Positions 15,988 through 24,753 of a stretch of DNA of 36,613 bases are shown piece by piece. The notes below the pieces were generated by a model, which saw only the letters and a list, made by a program, of their open reading frames with translations, did not search any database and was not told the origin of the DNA. Each line of letters begins with the position of its first letter. Within the stretch, counting starts at the first letter, position 1. The translations under genes and the position numbers were made by a program. This DNA is from Fimenecus sp964527585 (GTDB taxonomy: Bacteria; Bacillota; Clostridia; Oscillospirales; Acutalibacteraceae). The stretch is taken from NCBI GenBank assembly GCA_964527585.1, contig CAZGPE010000013.1:1-36613 (forward strand), read 5' to 3'.

Positions 15988-17270
15988 TGAAAAATAACGA
16001 ATTTGAACCGAACGAAAAAGAAATTCTTTTTGACGGGGAAGAAGAGTTGCCGGAACTTCCGAAAGCCCGGCCGTCCGATGATGTGTATGCCGAAATAGTG
16101 AAAAATATCGAACAAAACGAATTTTCGGAAGAAAAAACCACAAGGCGTGTAAAATACGACTCGCAACAGCATTTAGTCGATGTTTCAAACCCTTTTCAGA
16201 CAGATCGGGAACAGGAAAAAACCAACGAATTAAAAGGACTTGAAAAAGTAGAGCCGTCTGTTAAAAAAGAGCGGGTAAAAACATTTGATGAAATGTTTAA
16301 GGACCTTGCCAAAAAAATATTTCCCAACAAGCAGGATAAAAAGCCCGAATTTATAAGAAAACTGATTGCCGATATATCGGTTGTTGTTCTTATAGGATGT
16401 GCAATTGCTTTCACGGTGCTCTATATCCAGAGCAATAAAACCGAAAAACAGCAGTTAGGTCTTTCGAGTCAGATTATAGATACGACAAACGAAGAGGAAG
16501 AAGCAAAACTTTGGGAAGAATTCAGAGCGAAATACCCTAATGTTAAGACTCCCGAAGGAATGATGGCGAAGTACGCTTATCTTTACGCTCTCAACCAACA
16601 ACTTGTAGGATGGATCAGTATTCCCAATTCGGGTGTGGATGTTCAGGTTGTTCAGTCGGCAAACAATTCCGATTATTTGAAAAAGGATTTTTACGGAAAT
16701 TACAGCCGATACGGATGTCCGTTTATGGATTACAGAAACGATGCGAAGTATCTTAATCAGAATACAATAATTTACGGACATCATATGAGCGACGGACTTG
16801 TTTTTGCCGAATTGAGCAAATATAAAACTCTTGACGGGTTCCTCGAATCGCCTATAATAAACTACGATACGCTTTATAAATCATATAAGTTTAAGGTTTA
16901 TGCGGCGTTTATCACAAATAGCAGAGAACAGGATGATAACGGATATATTTTTAATTATACCGTTACCTCGTTCGGAAGTACGGAAAACTTCGACAGTTAT
17001 ATTAAAGCTCTTGACGAAAGAAAACTTTATACAACCGGAGTGGATATAAATTCATCGGATAAACTCATAACTCTTTCAACTTGTACTTATGAATTTACCG
17101 ATGCGAGACTTGTTGTTGTCGGCAGACTTTTGAGAACGGGTGAAACGATGGATGTCGATACGACTTATTCCGTAACCAACGGTAACCCACGCTATCCGCA
17201 GGCTTGGTATGATTTGAAGGGGCAGTCAAACCCATACAGCGATGCGGCTAATTGGTATCCCGATAACTGA
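15987..17270 (+). CDS. Class B sortase, second copy
   Basis: Second sortase of 427 residues: acidic cytosolic N-terminus of about 125 residues, membrane helix at about 127-147, then the sortase domain with His265 (IIYGHH), Cys366 (TLSTCTYEF) and Arg374 (DARLVVVGRL). It shares with copy one the order LVGWISIPNSGV, FMDYRND and DDNGYIFNY, and the C-terminal PRYPQAWYDLKGQSNPY. The start is the ATG at 15987, which shares its A with the upstream stop; AAGGAG at 15971-15976 precedes it. An in-frame TTG three bases earlier is less likely. The pair appears to be an old duplication with a divergent cytosolic part. Confidence 0.92.
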   Translation: MKNNEFEPNEKEILFDGEEELPELPKARPSDDVYAEIVKNIEQNEFSEEKTTRRVKYDSQQHLVDVSNPFQTDREQEKTNELKGLEKVEPSVKKERVKTFDEMFKDLAKKIFPNKQDKKPEFIRKLIADISVVVLIGCAIAFTVLYIQSNKTEKQQLGLSSQIIDTTNEEEEAKLWEEFRAKYPNVKTPEGMMAKYAYLYALNQQLVGWISIPNSGVDVQVVQSANNSDYLKKDFYGNYSRYGCPFMDYRNDAKYLNQNTIIYGHHMSDGLVFAELSKYKTLDGFLESPIINYDTLYKSYKFKVYAAFITNSREQDDNGYIFNYTVTSFGSTENFDSYIKALDERKLYTTGVDINSSDKLITLSTCTYEFTDARLVVVGRLLRTGETMDVDTTYSVTNGNPRYPQAWYDLKGQSNPYSDAANWYPDN

Positions 17271-17301
17271 TGAGAAACTAATTTAAGGTGGTAATAAAGA
17301 G

Positions 17302-19446
17302 ATGGAAATGAAACTTTTTTCTCTGTACCGAAAAGCCGAAAACACTTCGGTTAAGATGCAGATTAAAGTAATCGGAAGTCTTAACGGATTTGCCGACAGC
17401 GATATTGCTTTTGATGAATATACTTCGCTTAAAGATATGTTCGGCGGACTTTCAAAAGCGCTTAAAGACAGTGAGTTTATCGTGATTGCGGTTGAGTCGG
17501 GAATTTACAATTCCACAAAGGCAAAACTGATGACAGCGCTTTCTTTCGAAAAAGAAGAAAACGAAGCGGTGCTTACGGCTTTGAATGAACTCGATATTGA
17601 TCAAGAGGCTAAACTCAAAAATGCACTTATGCCTGTCGGAGCAACTGTTTTTGTTTCACTTGACGGCATAAATTCCGGCTTTGCGGTTAAAAAGGGAACG
17701 CAGACGATTTCTTTAATCGCACTTGACGAACACCGTCTTGACAGCGTACTTAAAAGAGGACTTGTTCCTTATATAACAAACGGCGGTAAGCTCAACAGCG
17801 TAATTATTCCGGAAACGAATAAGCACGCCGAAGAAAAGAAAGAAGAAAAATCCGTTTGTGTCAGCAAAGCGGAGCATGACATAGCGCTTCATACACTGAA
17901 CATATTAAAAGAATCCGAGATTAGCGTTGCGGTAAACGGTAATTCCAATTCCATGTTCTTGCGTGATTTTGCCGCAGGTCTTGAAGGTTTTGATGAGTTT
18001 TTCACTTTCACCCCTCATATTGAGGACAGAGGCGATTATAATGTAACCGATTATACGGCGCAGATGTCCAGATCGGCAAAAGCTCTTTCAAAATCGACAC
18101 TCGGAGCTTGTATTTCCGATATTTTCACAACCGATGACGGATGTGATTATATCTGTATTTCCGTTGCGACCGATAAATCGGCACTTGTGCGAAAACTTTA
18201 TAAAGAAGAAGGCGAAAGTGATGAGCATTTCGTTAGAATAGCGACAGAAGAACTTTATGCTCTTATCGGTGAAAAAGCATCGGGTAACAGTTCTGTCGGA
18301 ATTGAAATCGCTCAGGATGAAGCGCCTAAACGGGAAAATAAACTCGATAAGAAAACTAAAAAGAAAATAATTATTTCGGTTGTTTCTCTATTGGTTGTTG
18401 CCGCAGCGGTAATTGCAAGTGTGCTTTTTGTAAAGCATAAAAATCAAAATAAAGAACCTGAAAGCACTTCTGCCGAAACCACACTTGAGCAGGAAACAAC
18501 GCAGACATCGGCACAGACCGGAACTATGTCTTTGTCTGTGTTAATGAGATATGAAGCGGCAAACGGAATTGCCGATGAAGAGCCCGAAACGGATGCTCAA
18601 AACACTACGGCAGGAGCAATTGTTCCCGCTCAGACAACAACCGAACCGGTTGCACAGGATCCCAATGCCGTACCGAGTGTTATCACGGTAAACGGTCAGG
18701 AAATAGAAGCCAAGCAGGCGATTGCAAGAATCGTTGCAGCGGAGACCGATGATTCATATAACGCAGAAACCCTTAAAGCACAGGCTGTAATTACATATAC
18801 ATATCTTAAATACAGAAACACAAATTGGAGAATAAGCAATCTTACAATCTCCGATGATTATTCGCAACAGGTATATGATGCGGTCAATGAGGTGTTCGGA
18901 CGCTATCTTACATTTAACGATGCGGTTGCGTTTACACCTTACTGTAAAATGTCGGCAGGTAAAACCGCCAATGCCGCTTTGATTTTCGGAGACGGTGTAA
19001 GTTATCTTAAGAGTGTTGCAAGTGAGTCCGACAGAGATAGGGACGGATACAAGAAAGAAGTTCTTCTTTCAGCGGAAGAAATAAAATCGGCGGCAAAGGC
19101 TTACGATGCTTCAATTGAATTCGGTGAAGATGTTTCGCAATGGCTTAGTATCACGGCACACGATACAAGTGTCAGCACGGGAACTGGCTATGTCGAAAAA
19201 ATGACCGTCGGTAATAAAGAATTTTCCGGTGTTGTATTTATTTACGATATGATGAAAGATAAGGGACTTGACTCTCCTTGCTTCAGCCTGTCTTACGATC
19301 AGGCAAGCAATTCGTATACAGTTACGACTTTCGGTTCGGGATACGGTGTCGGTATGAGCCAACTCGGAGCCGATTCACTTGCTGTTTCGGGATCGAAATT
19401 CGATGAAATTCTCGATAAATATTATCCCGGAACATTTCTTAACTGA
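17302..19446 (+). CDS. Membrane protein: CinA-like cytosolic region fused to an external SpoIID/LytB domain
   Basis: The 714 residues have a clear order: a cytosolic part (1-350), one membrane helix (about 355-377), a Thr/Glu-rich linker (about 385-455) and a SpoIID/LytB domain (about 460-714). SpoIID hallmarks are AETLKAQAVITYTYL and YGVGMSQLGADSLA near the end; that family binds or cleaves peptidoglycan glycans, e.g. during engulfment. The cytosolic part looks like a degenerate CinA. ALMPVGATVFVSLDGINSGF resembles the molybdopterin-domain end, and ISVAVNGNSNSMFL sits where PncC has AESCTGG, without the nucleophile pattern. That is my inference from pattern, not a search. It may act outside sporulation. 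AAGGTGG precedes the ATG. Confidence 0.82.
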   Translation: MEMKLFSLYRKAENTSVKMQIKVIGSLNGFADSDIAFDEYTSLKDMFGGLSKALKDSEFIVIAVESGIYNSTKAKLMTALSFEKEENEAVLTALNELDIDQEAKLKNALMPVGATVFVSLDGINSGFAVKKGTQTISLIALDEHRLDSVLKRGLVPYITNGGKLNSVIIPETNKHAEEKKEEKSVCVSKAEHDIALHTLNILKESEISVAVNGNSNSMFLRDFAAGLEGFDEFFTFTPHIEDRGDYNVTDYTAQMSRSAKALSKSTLGACISDIFTTDDGCDYICISVATDKSALVRKLYKEEGESDEHFVRIATEELYALIGEKASGNSSVGIEIAQDEAPKRENKLDKKTKKKIIISVVSLLVVAAAVIASVLFVKHKNQNKEPESTSAETTLEQETTQTSAQTGTMSLSVLMRYEAANGIADEEPETDAQNTTAGAIVPAQTTTEPVAQDPNAVPSVITVNGQEIEAKQAIARIVAAETDDSYNAETLKAQAVITYTYLKYRNTNWRISNLTISDDYSQQVYDAVNEVFGRYLTFNDAVAFTPYCKMSAGKTANAALIFGDGVSYLKSVASESDRDRDGYKKEVLLSAEEIKSAAKAYDASIEFGEDVSQWLSITAHDTSVSTGTGYVEKMTVGNKEFSGVVFIYDMMKDKGLDSPCFSLSYDQASNSYTVTTFGSGYGVGMSQLGADSLAVSGSKFDEILDKYYPGTFLN

Positions 19447-19479
19447 TTAAAAATATATTTTTGGAAAAGGAGAAATTTT

Positions 19480-20499
19480 ATGTCAATTCTTGTAACGGGC
19501 GGAGCCGGATTTATCGGTTCGCATACTTGCGTTGAACTTCTTAATGCGGGTTATGAAATCGTAGTAGTTGATAATTATTATAATTCAAATCCTAAATCTC
19601 TTGAAAGAGTAAAAGAATTAACGGGAAAGGACTTTAAGTCCTATGAATGTGATATCAGAGATTCCGAAGGAATGGATAAAATCTTCAAAGCGAACAAAAT
19701 CGAAGCTGTTATTCACTTTGCGGGTCTTAAAGCGGTTGGTGAATCGTGTGTTAAACCGATTGAATACTACGATAACAATATCGGCGGTACACTTAAACTT
19801 TGCGAGGTAATGAAAAACAACGGATGTAAAAACATTGTTTTCAGTTCATCGGCAACTGTTTACGGAATGAATAATGTTTCTCCGCTTAAAGAAACAATGA
19901 AAACCGGCGGCACGACAAATCCTTACGGAACAACAAAATATATGATAGAAATTATTCTTGAAGATATTTATAAATCCGATAACGAATGGAATGTAACACT
20001 TTTAAGGTATTTCAACCCGATAGGTGCACATGAAAGCGGAAGAATCGGTGAAAACCCGAACGGAATTCCGAACAACCTTATGCCGTATATAACTCAAGTG
20101 GCAATAGGTAAGCGTCCGTATTTAAGCGTTTACGGAAACGATTACGATACTCCCGACGGAACGGGTATCAGAGACTATATTCATGTTGTTGATTTGGCAG
20201 ACGGTCATGTTAAAGCGGTTAACAATATTCTCGAAGGAGCCAAAGGCGTTCAGGTGTTCAATCTCGGAACCGGAAAAGGATACAGCGTTCTTGATATTGT
20301 AAAGGCGTTTTCAAAGGCATACGGAAAAGAACTTCCGTATAAGATCGCACCTCGAAGAGACGGCGATTTGGCTGTTTGCTATTCCGATCCGACTAAAGCC
20401 AAAGAAGTATTGGGCTGGGAAGCAAAGCGTGGTATTGACGATATGTGCCGTGATTCGTGGAATTGGCAATCAAACAATCCGAACGGATATGACGGTTAA
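19480..20499 (+). CDS. galE: UDP-glucose 4-epimerase
   Basis: Interconverts UDP-glucose and UDP-galactose in the cytosol with bound NAD, supplying galactose for surface polymers or routing dietary galactose into metabolism. The 339-residue chain has the Rossmann motif GGAGFIG (residues 7-13), the catalytic set Ser124 (SSSATVYG), Tyr149 and Lys153 (YGTTKYM) at the same numbers as in E. coli GalE, and TGIRDYIHVVDLA. AAAAGGAG precedes the ATG, and the gene starts 33 bases after the SpoIID-type gene without a visible promoter, so it probably ends that transcription unit. A terminator follows. Confidence 0.96.
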   Translation: MSILVTGGAGFIGSHTCVELLNAGYEIVVVDNYYNSNPKSLERVKELTGKDFKSYECDIRDSEGMDKIFKANKIEAVIHFAGLKAVGESCVKPIEYYDNNIGGTLKLCEVMKNNGCKNIVFSSSATVYGMNNVSPLKETMKTGGTTNPYGTTKYMIEIILEDIYKSDNEWNVTLLRYFNPIGAHESGRIGENPNGIPNNLMPYITQVAIGKRPYLSVYGNDYDTPDGTGIRDYIHVVDLADGHVKAVNNILEGAKGVQVFNLGTGKGYSVLDIVKAFSKAYGKELPYKIAPRRDGDLAVCYSDPTKAKEVLGWEAKRGIDDMCRDSWNWQSNNPNGYDG

Positions 20500-20509
20500 T
20501 TTCAAAATT

Positions 20510-20543
20510 AAAAGGACTTCGAAAGTTTCGAAGTCCTTTTTTG
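20510..20543. terminator. Bidirectional intrinsic terminator between galE and the DUF1846 gene
   Basis: A long perfect inverted repeat (AAAAGGACTTCG at 20510-20521 with CGAAGTCCTTTT at 20529-20540), followed by T on the plus strand and flanked by A-rich sequence that gives U on the minus strand. Confidence 0.92.
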
Positions 20544-20556
20544 TTGACTGTAGAGT

Positions 20557-22038
20557 TTATTTATTGTAAAGAGTTTTCGTCTGTCTGTACGGTTCGCAAG
20601 TTACATTAACGCCGAGTTTTTTCATCGTATGCAAGTCAACTTCGGAGAGTATAACCGTGGAATGCATCTGACATCCGTTAAGTTTTTCAAGCGCTTTCAT
20701 TGCCATTTCGGCAGTCGGATTTGTTGCGGCGCATATTGAAAGAGCAAGCAAGACTTCATCGGTATGGAGTCTCGGATTTTTATTGCCCAGGTGATTTACC
20801 TTCAAATCCTGAATCGGCTCAATAACCTTCGGAGATATAAGATCAATGTCATCGTTTATATTGGCGATTTCTTTTAATGCGTTAAGAAGCATTGCGGAAG
20901 ATGCGCCTAAAAGTGCGGATGTTTTGCCGGTAATAATTCTTCCGTCTTCGAGTTCGATAGCGGCGGCAGGAGAGTTTGTTCTGTCGCACAGTTCAACTGC
21001 CGGCAAGACGCATTTTCTGTATTCGGGAACAATGCCGAGATTTTTCATTATCAATTCGAGGTTCCTTATATCGTCTGCAACATCATATCCGTTTTTCTTA
21101 TCGACAAGTGCCTTATAATACCGTCTTATGACTTCCTGCTTAGATGCTTCTTTTACAACTTCATCGTCGATTATACAGTTTCCTGCCATATTTACACCCA
21201 TATCGGTAGGCGATTTATACGGCGAAGTGCCGAAAATTCTTTCGAAAATAGCATTGAGGACGGGGAAGATTTCAATATCACGGTTATAGTTAACCGTTGT
21301 AACGCCGTAAGCTTCAAGATGGAAAGGATCAATCATATTAATGTCTTTAAGATCGGTTGTTGCCGCTTCATAAGCAAGGTTCACGGGATGCTTAAGCGGA
21401 ATGTTCCAAATCGGGAAAGTCTCGAATTTAGCGTATCCCGCACAAACGCCTCTTTTGTGCTCATGATAAAGCTGAGAAAGGCAAACCGCCATTTTTCCGC
21501 TTCCGGGACCGGGTGCTGTTACTACGACGAGCGAACGGCTGGTTTGAATAAAATCGTTTTTGCCGTATCCGTCATCGCTTACGATTAACTGAACATCCTG
21601 AGGATAATTTTCGATTGTGTAATGTCTGTATACACTTATTCCCAGACCGTTCAGTTTTTGCTGAAAGGCGATTGCAGACGGCTGATTGTTAAACTGAGTC
21701 ATAACAACTCCGCTGACAAGCAAGCCGAAATTTCGGTAAATATCAATGAGTCTGAGGACATCAAGATCATAGGTGATGCCTATGTCTCCTCTGACTTTGT
21801 TTTTCTCTATATCGTTTGCGTTAATTGCAATCAACATCTCGGCTTCGTCTTTTAATTCGAGAAGCATCTTCATCTTACTGTCGGGTAAAAAACCGGGAAG
21901 CACTCTTGATGCATGAAAGTCGTCGAAAATTTTTCCGCCGAACTCAAGGTAAAGTTTGCCGCCGAATTCGTTTATCCTCTGACGGATATGTTCGGATTGC
22001 ATTTTCAAATATTTGTCGTTGTCAAAACCTATTTTCAC
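20557..22038 (-). CDS. DUF1846 (UPF0371) family protein
   Basis: A 493-residue protein of the conserved UPF0371/DUF1846 family, found across Firmicutes; no biochemical function is established that I can name. The start MKIGFDNDKYLKMQSEHIRQRI is typical of the family, cited here by its first residues only. VVTAPGPGSGKMAVCLSQLYHE near residues 172-193 resembles a nucleotide-binding loop, and DRTNSPAAAIELEDGRIITGK lies in the C-terminal third. The length is as expected. The start is a GTG at 22038 with GGGGGTG ahead of it. It has its own promoter at 22116-22144 and a transcribed hairpin with a U-tract in the leader. Confidence 0.9.
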   Translation of the reverse strand: MKIGFDNDKYLKMQSEHIRQRINEFGGKLYLEFGGKIFDDFHASRVLPGFLPDSKMKMLLELKDEAEMLIAINANDIEKNKVRGDIGITYDLDVLRLIDIYRNFGLLVSGVVMTQFNNQPSAIAFQQKLNGLGISVYRHYTIENYPQDVQLIVSDDGYGKNDFIQTSRSLVVVTAPGPGSGKMAVCLSQLYHEHKRGVCAGYAKFETFPIWNIPLKHPVNLAYEAATTDLKDINMIDPFHLEAYGVTTVNYNRDIEIFPVLNAIFERIFGTSPYKSPTDMGVNMAGNCIIDDEVVKEASKQEVIRRYYKALVDKKNGYDVADDIRNLELIMKNLGIVPEYRKCVLPAVELCDRTNSPAAAIELEDGRIITGKTSALLGASSAMLLNALKEIANINDDIDLISPKVIEPIQDLKVNHLGNKNPRLHTDEVLLALSICAATNPTAEMAMKALEKLNGCQMHSTVILSEVDLHTMKKLGVNVTCEPYRQTKTLYNK

Positions 22039-22055
22039 GATGACACCCCCATATA

Positions 22056-22104
22056 AATAAAAAAATAAGACACTTCGAGGCGGTTACACCACCGACCCGA
22101 AGTG
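22056..22104 (-). promoter_or_regulatory. Leader hairpin with U-tract before the DUF1846 gene (possible attenuator)
   Basis: On the minus strand a 7-bp outer stem (CACTTCG at 22104-22098 with CGAAGTG at 22077-22071) encloses a 5-bp inner stem with one G-U pair (GGTGG with CCGCC, loop TGTAA). It is followed at once by a U-rich run and then by the ribosome binding site. It lies downstream of the promoter at 22116-22144, so it is inside the transcript. It may attenuate the gene or end transcripts arriving from ung. Confidence 0.6.
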
Positions 22105-22115
22105 CGACACAAATT

Positions 22116-22144
22116 ATTATAAGATAAGAAAATCCAAAAATCAA
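22116..22144 (-). promoter_or_regulatory. Sigma-A promoter of the DUF1846 gene
   Basis: Minus strand: TTGATT at 22144-22139, a 17-base spacer and TATAAT at 22121-22116. The predicted start near 22109 is just ahead of the leader hairpin. Confidence 0.75.
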
Positions 22145-22172
22145 TAGAAATATGTAATTCTTTGACGAATTT

Positions 22173-22844
22173 TTATCTCAGACTCCAATCTATCGGAGTC
22201 TGCCCAGATGATATAAGTATTTCGTTTGTTTTAGAGAAATGCCTGCACCCGAAAAATCCGTGATAGGCTGATAAGGGGCTCGGATGCACGGCGGTAAGTT
22301 TACGGTGTATCGGGTTAGTGATTATATCCGCTTTCTTTTTCGCATTTGCTCCCCAAAGCAAAAAAACAACGGGAGTTTCTTTGTTGTTGAGTTCGGAAAT
22401 TACTCTGTCGGTAAAAAATTCCCAGCCCATATTTTTATGACTGTTTGCGGCGGCTTCACGGACCGTTAGCACTGTGTTCAAAAGCAAAACACCTTGATTT
22501 GCCCATTGAGTAAGTTCTCCGTGTCCGACATTCATATCCAGACCCAAGTCGGAATGGATTTCTTTGAAAATGTTTTGCAACGACGGTGGTGGCGGTGTGC
22601 CTTTTTTTACGGAAAAGCACATTCCGTGAGCCTGTCCGAAAGCGTGATACGGATCCTGTCCGATTATAACGGCTTTTGTGTCTTTGAAAGAAGTGTGCTT
22701 CAAAGCGTTGAATATATCGTCCATAGGGGGATATATAGTGCGGTGAGAATATTCTTCTTTAAGAAAATTGCGAAGTTTTCGGTAATAAGGCTTATCGAAT
22801 TCGTCTTTAAGTATTTCATCCCAATCGTTTCCGAAATGTACCAT
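22173..22844 (-). CDS. ung: Uracil-DNA glycosylase
   Basis: Removes uracil from DNA as the first step of base excision repair. The family 1 motifs are complete: GQDPYH at residues 62-67 with the water-activating Asp64, PPPSLQNIFKE, and HPSPLSAY with His187, at the same numbers as E. coli Ung. The length of 223 residues is standard. The start is the ATG at 22844, six bases after GAGGTG; an in-frame GTG nine bases earlier overlaps that ribosome binding site and is rejected. Promoter at 22874-22902. Confidence 0.97.
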   Translation of the reverse strand: MVHFGNDWDEILKDEFDKPYYRKLRNFLKEEYSHRTIYPPMDDIFNALKHTSFKDTKAVIIGQDPYHAFGQAHGMCFSVKKGTPPPPSLQNIFKEIHSDLGLDMNVGHGELTQWANQGVLLLNTVLTVREAAANSHKNMGWEFFTDRVISELNNKETPVVFLLWGANAKKKADIITNPIHRKLTAVHPSPLSAYHGFFGCRHFSKTNEILISSGQTPIDWSLR

Positions 22845-22873
22845 TTTATGCACCTCATAAATGAATTGAGTTT

Positions 22874-22902
22874 ATTTTAACATAAAAGAATGTTTATTTC
22901 AA
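22874..22902 (-). promoter_or_regulatory. Sigma-A promoter of ung
   Basis: Minus strand: TTGAAA at 22902-22897, a 17-base spacer and TAAAAT at 22879-22874. The leader is about 23 bases. Confidence 0.8.
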
Positions 22903-22961
22903 TAATTGCCGAAATGCACAAAAAAATATAAAAATGTTGTTTTCGGTTAGTGGTTTTACGG

Positions 22962-22990
22962 GTTGAAAAAAAGTGAATTAGTGCTAAAAT
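22962..22990 (+). promoter_or_regulatory. Sigma-A promoter of the MATE exporter gene
   Basis: TTGAAA at 22962-22967, a 17-base spacer and TAAAAT at 22985-22990. It is divergent from the ung promoter, about 60 bases away. Confidence 0.78.
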
Positions 22991-23014
22991 ATGGTGTGTA
23001 AAGAGGTGTAAAAA

Positions 23015-24355
23015 ATGAACAACGATTTAACAGTCGGAAATCCTTATAAAGTGCTTTGGAAATTTTGCCTTCCGCTTTTCGGAAGTGTAATTTTTCAGCA
23101 GTTATATAATCTTGCGGACAGTTTCGTTGCCGGCAAATTTATCGGTGAAGAGGCTTTGGCGGCAGTCGGAAACAGTTATGAAATAACTCTTATTTATATA
23201 GCGTTTGCCTTCGGCTGTAATATAGGCTGTTCCGTTGTAACGGCAACACTTTACGGAGCTAAGCGATACAGAGATATGAAAACCGCCGTTTACACTTCGC
23301 TTGTTTCAACGGGGGTTTTATGTGCGATACTTATGCTTATCGGTATTGTGTTCGGAACGCAAATGTTAGAACTTATCAATACACCCGAAAACATTCTCGA
23401 ACAGTCGAGAATTTATCTTGAAATATATGTTTGGAGTTTACCGTTTGTATTCTTTTACAATCTCGCTACGGGAATTTTTTCCGCTTTCGGAGACTCAAAA
23501 ACCCCGTTTATATTTCTTGCCGTTTCATCGCTTTCGAATATAGGAGTAGATATTCTCTTTGTTACTGCGTTTGATATGGGAGTCGCCGGAGTAGCATGGG
23601 CGACATTCCTTTGCCAGTGCATAAGTTGTATTTTGGCGGTAGCGGTGGTCTTTTGGAAATTTTCGAAAATAAAAACGCAGGAAAAACCGCAAGTCTTTTC
23701 TTGGACACTGTTCAAAAAACTTTCTTCGATTGCGGTTCCTTCGATTTTACAGCAATGTTTCGTTTCAATCGGAAATATTATGATTCAGGGAACAATAAAC
23801 GGGTTCGGTTCGAGCGTTATTGCGGGATATTCGGCAGCTGTTAAACTGAACAATCTTGTCATAACCTCAATGAATACTCTCGGAAACGGAGTTTCTAATT
23901 ATGCGGCACAAAATCTCGGCGCCGGAAAAAAAGAAAGAATTCACGACGGTATGAAGTCCGGAATTAAAATCGTTTGGACAATATGCGCTCCGTTGGCGAT
24001 TTTGTATTTCGTATTCGGAAGAACTTTGCTTAAGATTTTCCTTAACGATGCATCTGCTCAAGCGCTTGATGTCGGAATGATGTTCTTAAGAATTATATCT
24101 CCGTTTTACCTTTTGATTTCGGTTAAACTTATTGCCGACGGAATTTTAAGAGGCGGAGAAAAAATGCTTCAGTTTATGGTGGCGACATTTACCGATTTGA
24201 TTTTGAGGGTTATTCTCTCATCCGTTCTCGCATCACGCTTCGGTCCTACGGGTATATGGTCCGCATGGCCGATAGGATGGACCGTGGCAACTGCACTTTC
24301 GCTGATATTCTATTTCGAATATAAAAAGAAATTTTTATCACGGCGGGAAAATTGA
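23015..24355 (+). CDS. MATE-family multidrug/cation exporter
   Basis: Integral membrane antiporter of the MATE/NorM superfamily, which expels organic compounds against a sodium or proton gradient. The 446 residues form about 12 helices in two similar halves. Family signs are the N-terminal PLFGSVIFQQLYNLADSF, GEEALAAVGNS, TGIFSAFGDSKTP in the first half, and NYAAQNLGAGKKERI in the second, which matches the conserved NxAAQNxGA pattern. The substrate is unknown. It is a single-gene unit: its own promoter lies upstream with an AGAGGTG ribosome binding site, and a strong terminator follows. Confidence 0.95.
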   Translation: MNNDLTVGNPYKVLWKFCLPLFGSVIFQQLYNLADSFVAGKFIGEEALAAVGNSYEITLIYIAFAFGCNIGCSVVTATLYGAKRYRDMKTAVYTSLVSTGVLCAILMLIGIVFGTQMLELINTPENILEQSRIYLEIYVWSLPFVFFYNLATGIFSAFGDSKTPFIFLAVSSLSNIGVDILFVTAFDMGVAGVAWATFLCQCISCILAVAVVFWKFSKIKTQEKPQVFSWTLFKKLSSIAVPSILQQCFVSIGNIMIQGTINGFGSSVIAGYSAAVKLNNLVITSMNTLGNGVSNYAAQNLGAGKKERIHDGMKSGIKIVWTICAPLAILYFVFGRTLLKIFLNDASAQALDVGMMFLRIISPFYLLISVKLIADGILRGGEKMLQFMVATFTDLILRVILSSVLASRFGPTGIWSAWPIGWTVATALSLIFYFEYKKKFLSRREN

Positions 24356-24363
24356 CTTGTTTT

Positions 24364-24398
24364 ACAACGCACAGATTTGATCTGTGCGTTGTTTTTTT
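24364..24398 (+). terminator. Intrinsic terminator after the MATE gene
   Basis: A perfect 13-bp stem (24364-24376 with 24380-24392) with a short loop is followed by seven or more T. Confidence 0.93.
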
Positions 24399-24414
24399 GA
24401 ATAATAAAAAATTC

Positions 24415-24442
24415 TTGACATATTTATGTAATATGATATAAT
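24415..24442 (+). promoter_or_regulatory. Promoter of the metal-efflux operon
   Basis: TTGACA at 24415-24420, a 16-base spacer and TATAAT at 24437-24442. Both boxes are consensus. The operator at 24455-24468 covers the region just after the start site. Confidence 0.88.
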
Positions 24443-24454
24443 CATATTAACAAA

Positions 24455-24468
24455 TGAACAGTTGTTCA
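24455..24468 (+). promoter_or_regulatory. ArsR/SmtB-type operator
   Basis: TGAACA-GT-TGTTCA: perfect 6-bp arms around two bases, flanked by further imperfect symmetry out to about 24447-24477. This is the 12-2-12 type used by SmtB, ZiaR and CzrA repressors, placed just downstream of the -10 box. The likely binder is the third gene of the operon. Confidence 0.85.
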
Positions 24469-24522
24469 TATATCAACTTGAATTTGAATTAACGCAAATT
24501 GAAATACGGAGAGGGAAAGAGT

Positions 24523-24741
24523 ATGAAGAAAAGTTATAAAATCGAAGTTGATTGTGCGAATTGCGCAAACAAAATGGAACTTGCCGCCAAAAATACCGAC
24601 GGAGTAAAAGATGCAAATGTTAATTTTATGATGCTTAAGATGAATGTCGAATTTGAAGACGGAGCCGAACCTAAGAGCGTAATGAAACAAGTTCTTAAGA
24701 ATTGTAAAAAAGTCGAAGATGACTGCGAAATTTATATATAA
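24523..24741 (+). CDS. Heavy-metal-associated (HMA) domain protein, probable metallochaperone
   Basis: A 72-residue cytosolic ferredoxin-like HMA domain with the metal-binding CxxC at Cys11 and Cys14 (VDCANCANKM). The preceding aspartate and CANCA form resemble zinc/cadmium/lead ATPase domains more than copper chaperones. The ATPase encoded next lacks an N-terminal HMA domain, so this protein probably plays that part in trans. The start is the ATG at 24523 after GGAGAGGG; an in-frame TTG at 24499 lies upstream of that site. First gene of the operon. Confidence 0.9.
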   Translation: MKKSYKIEVDCANCANKMELAAKNTDGVKDANVNFMMLKMNVEFEDGAEPKSVMKQVLKNCKKVEDDCEIYI

Positions 24742-24753
24742 CGGAGATTTGTT

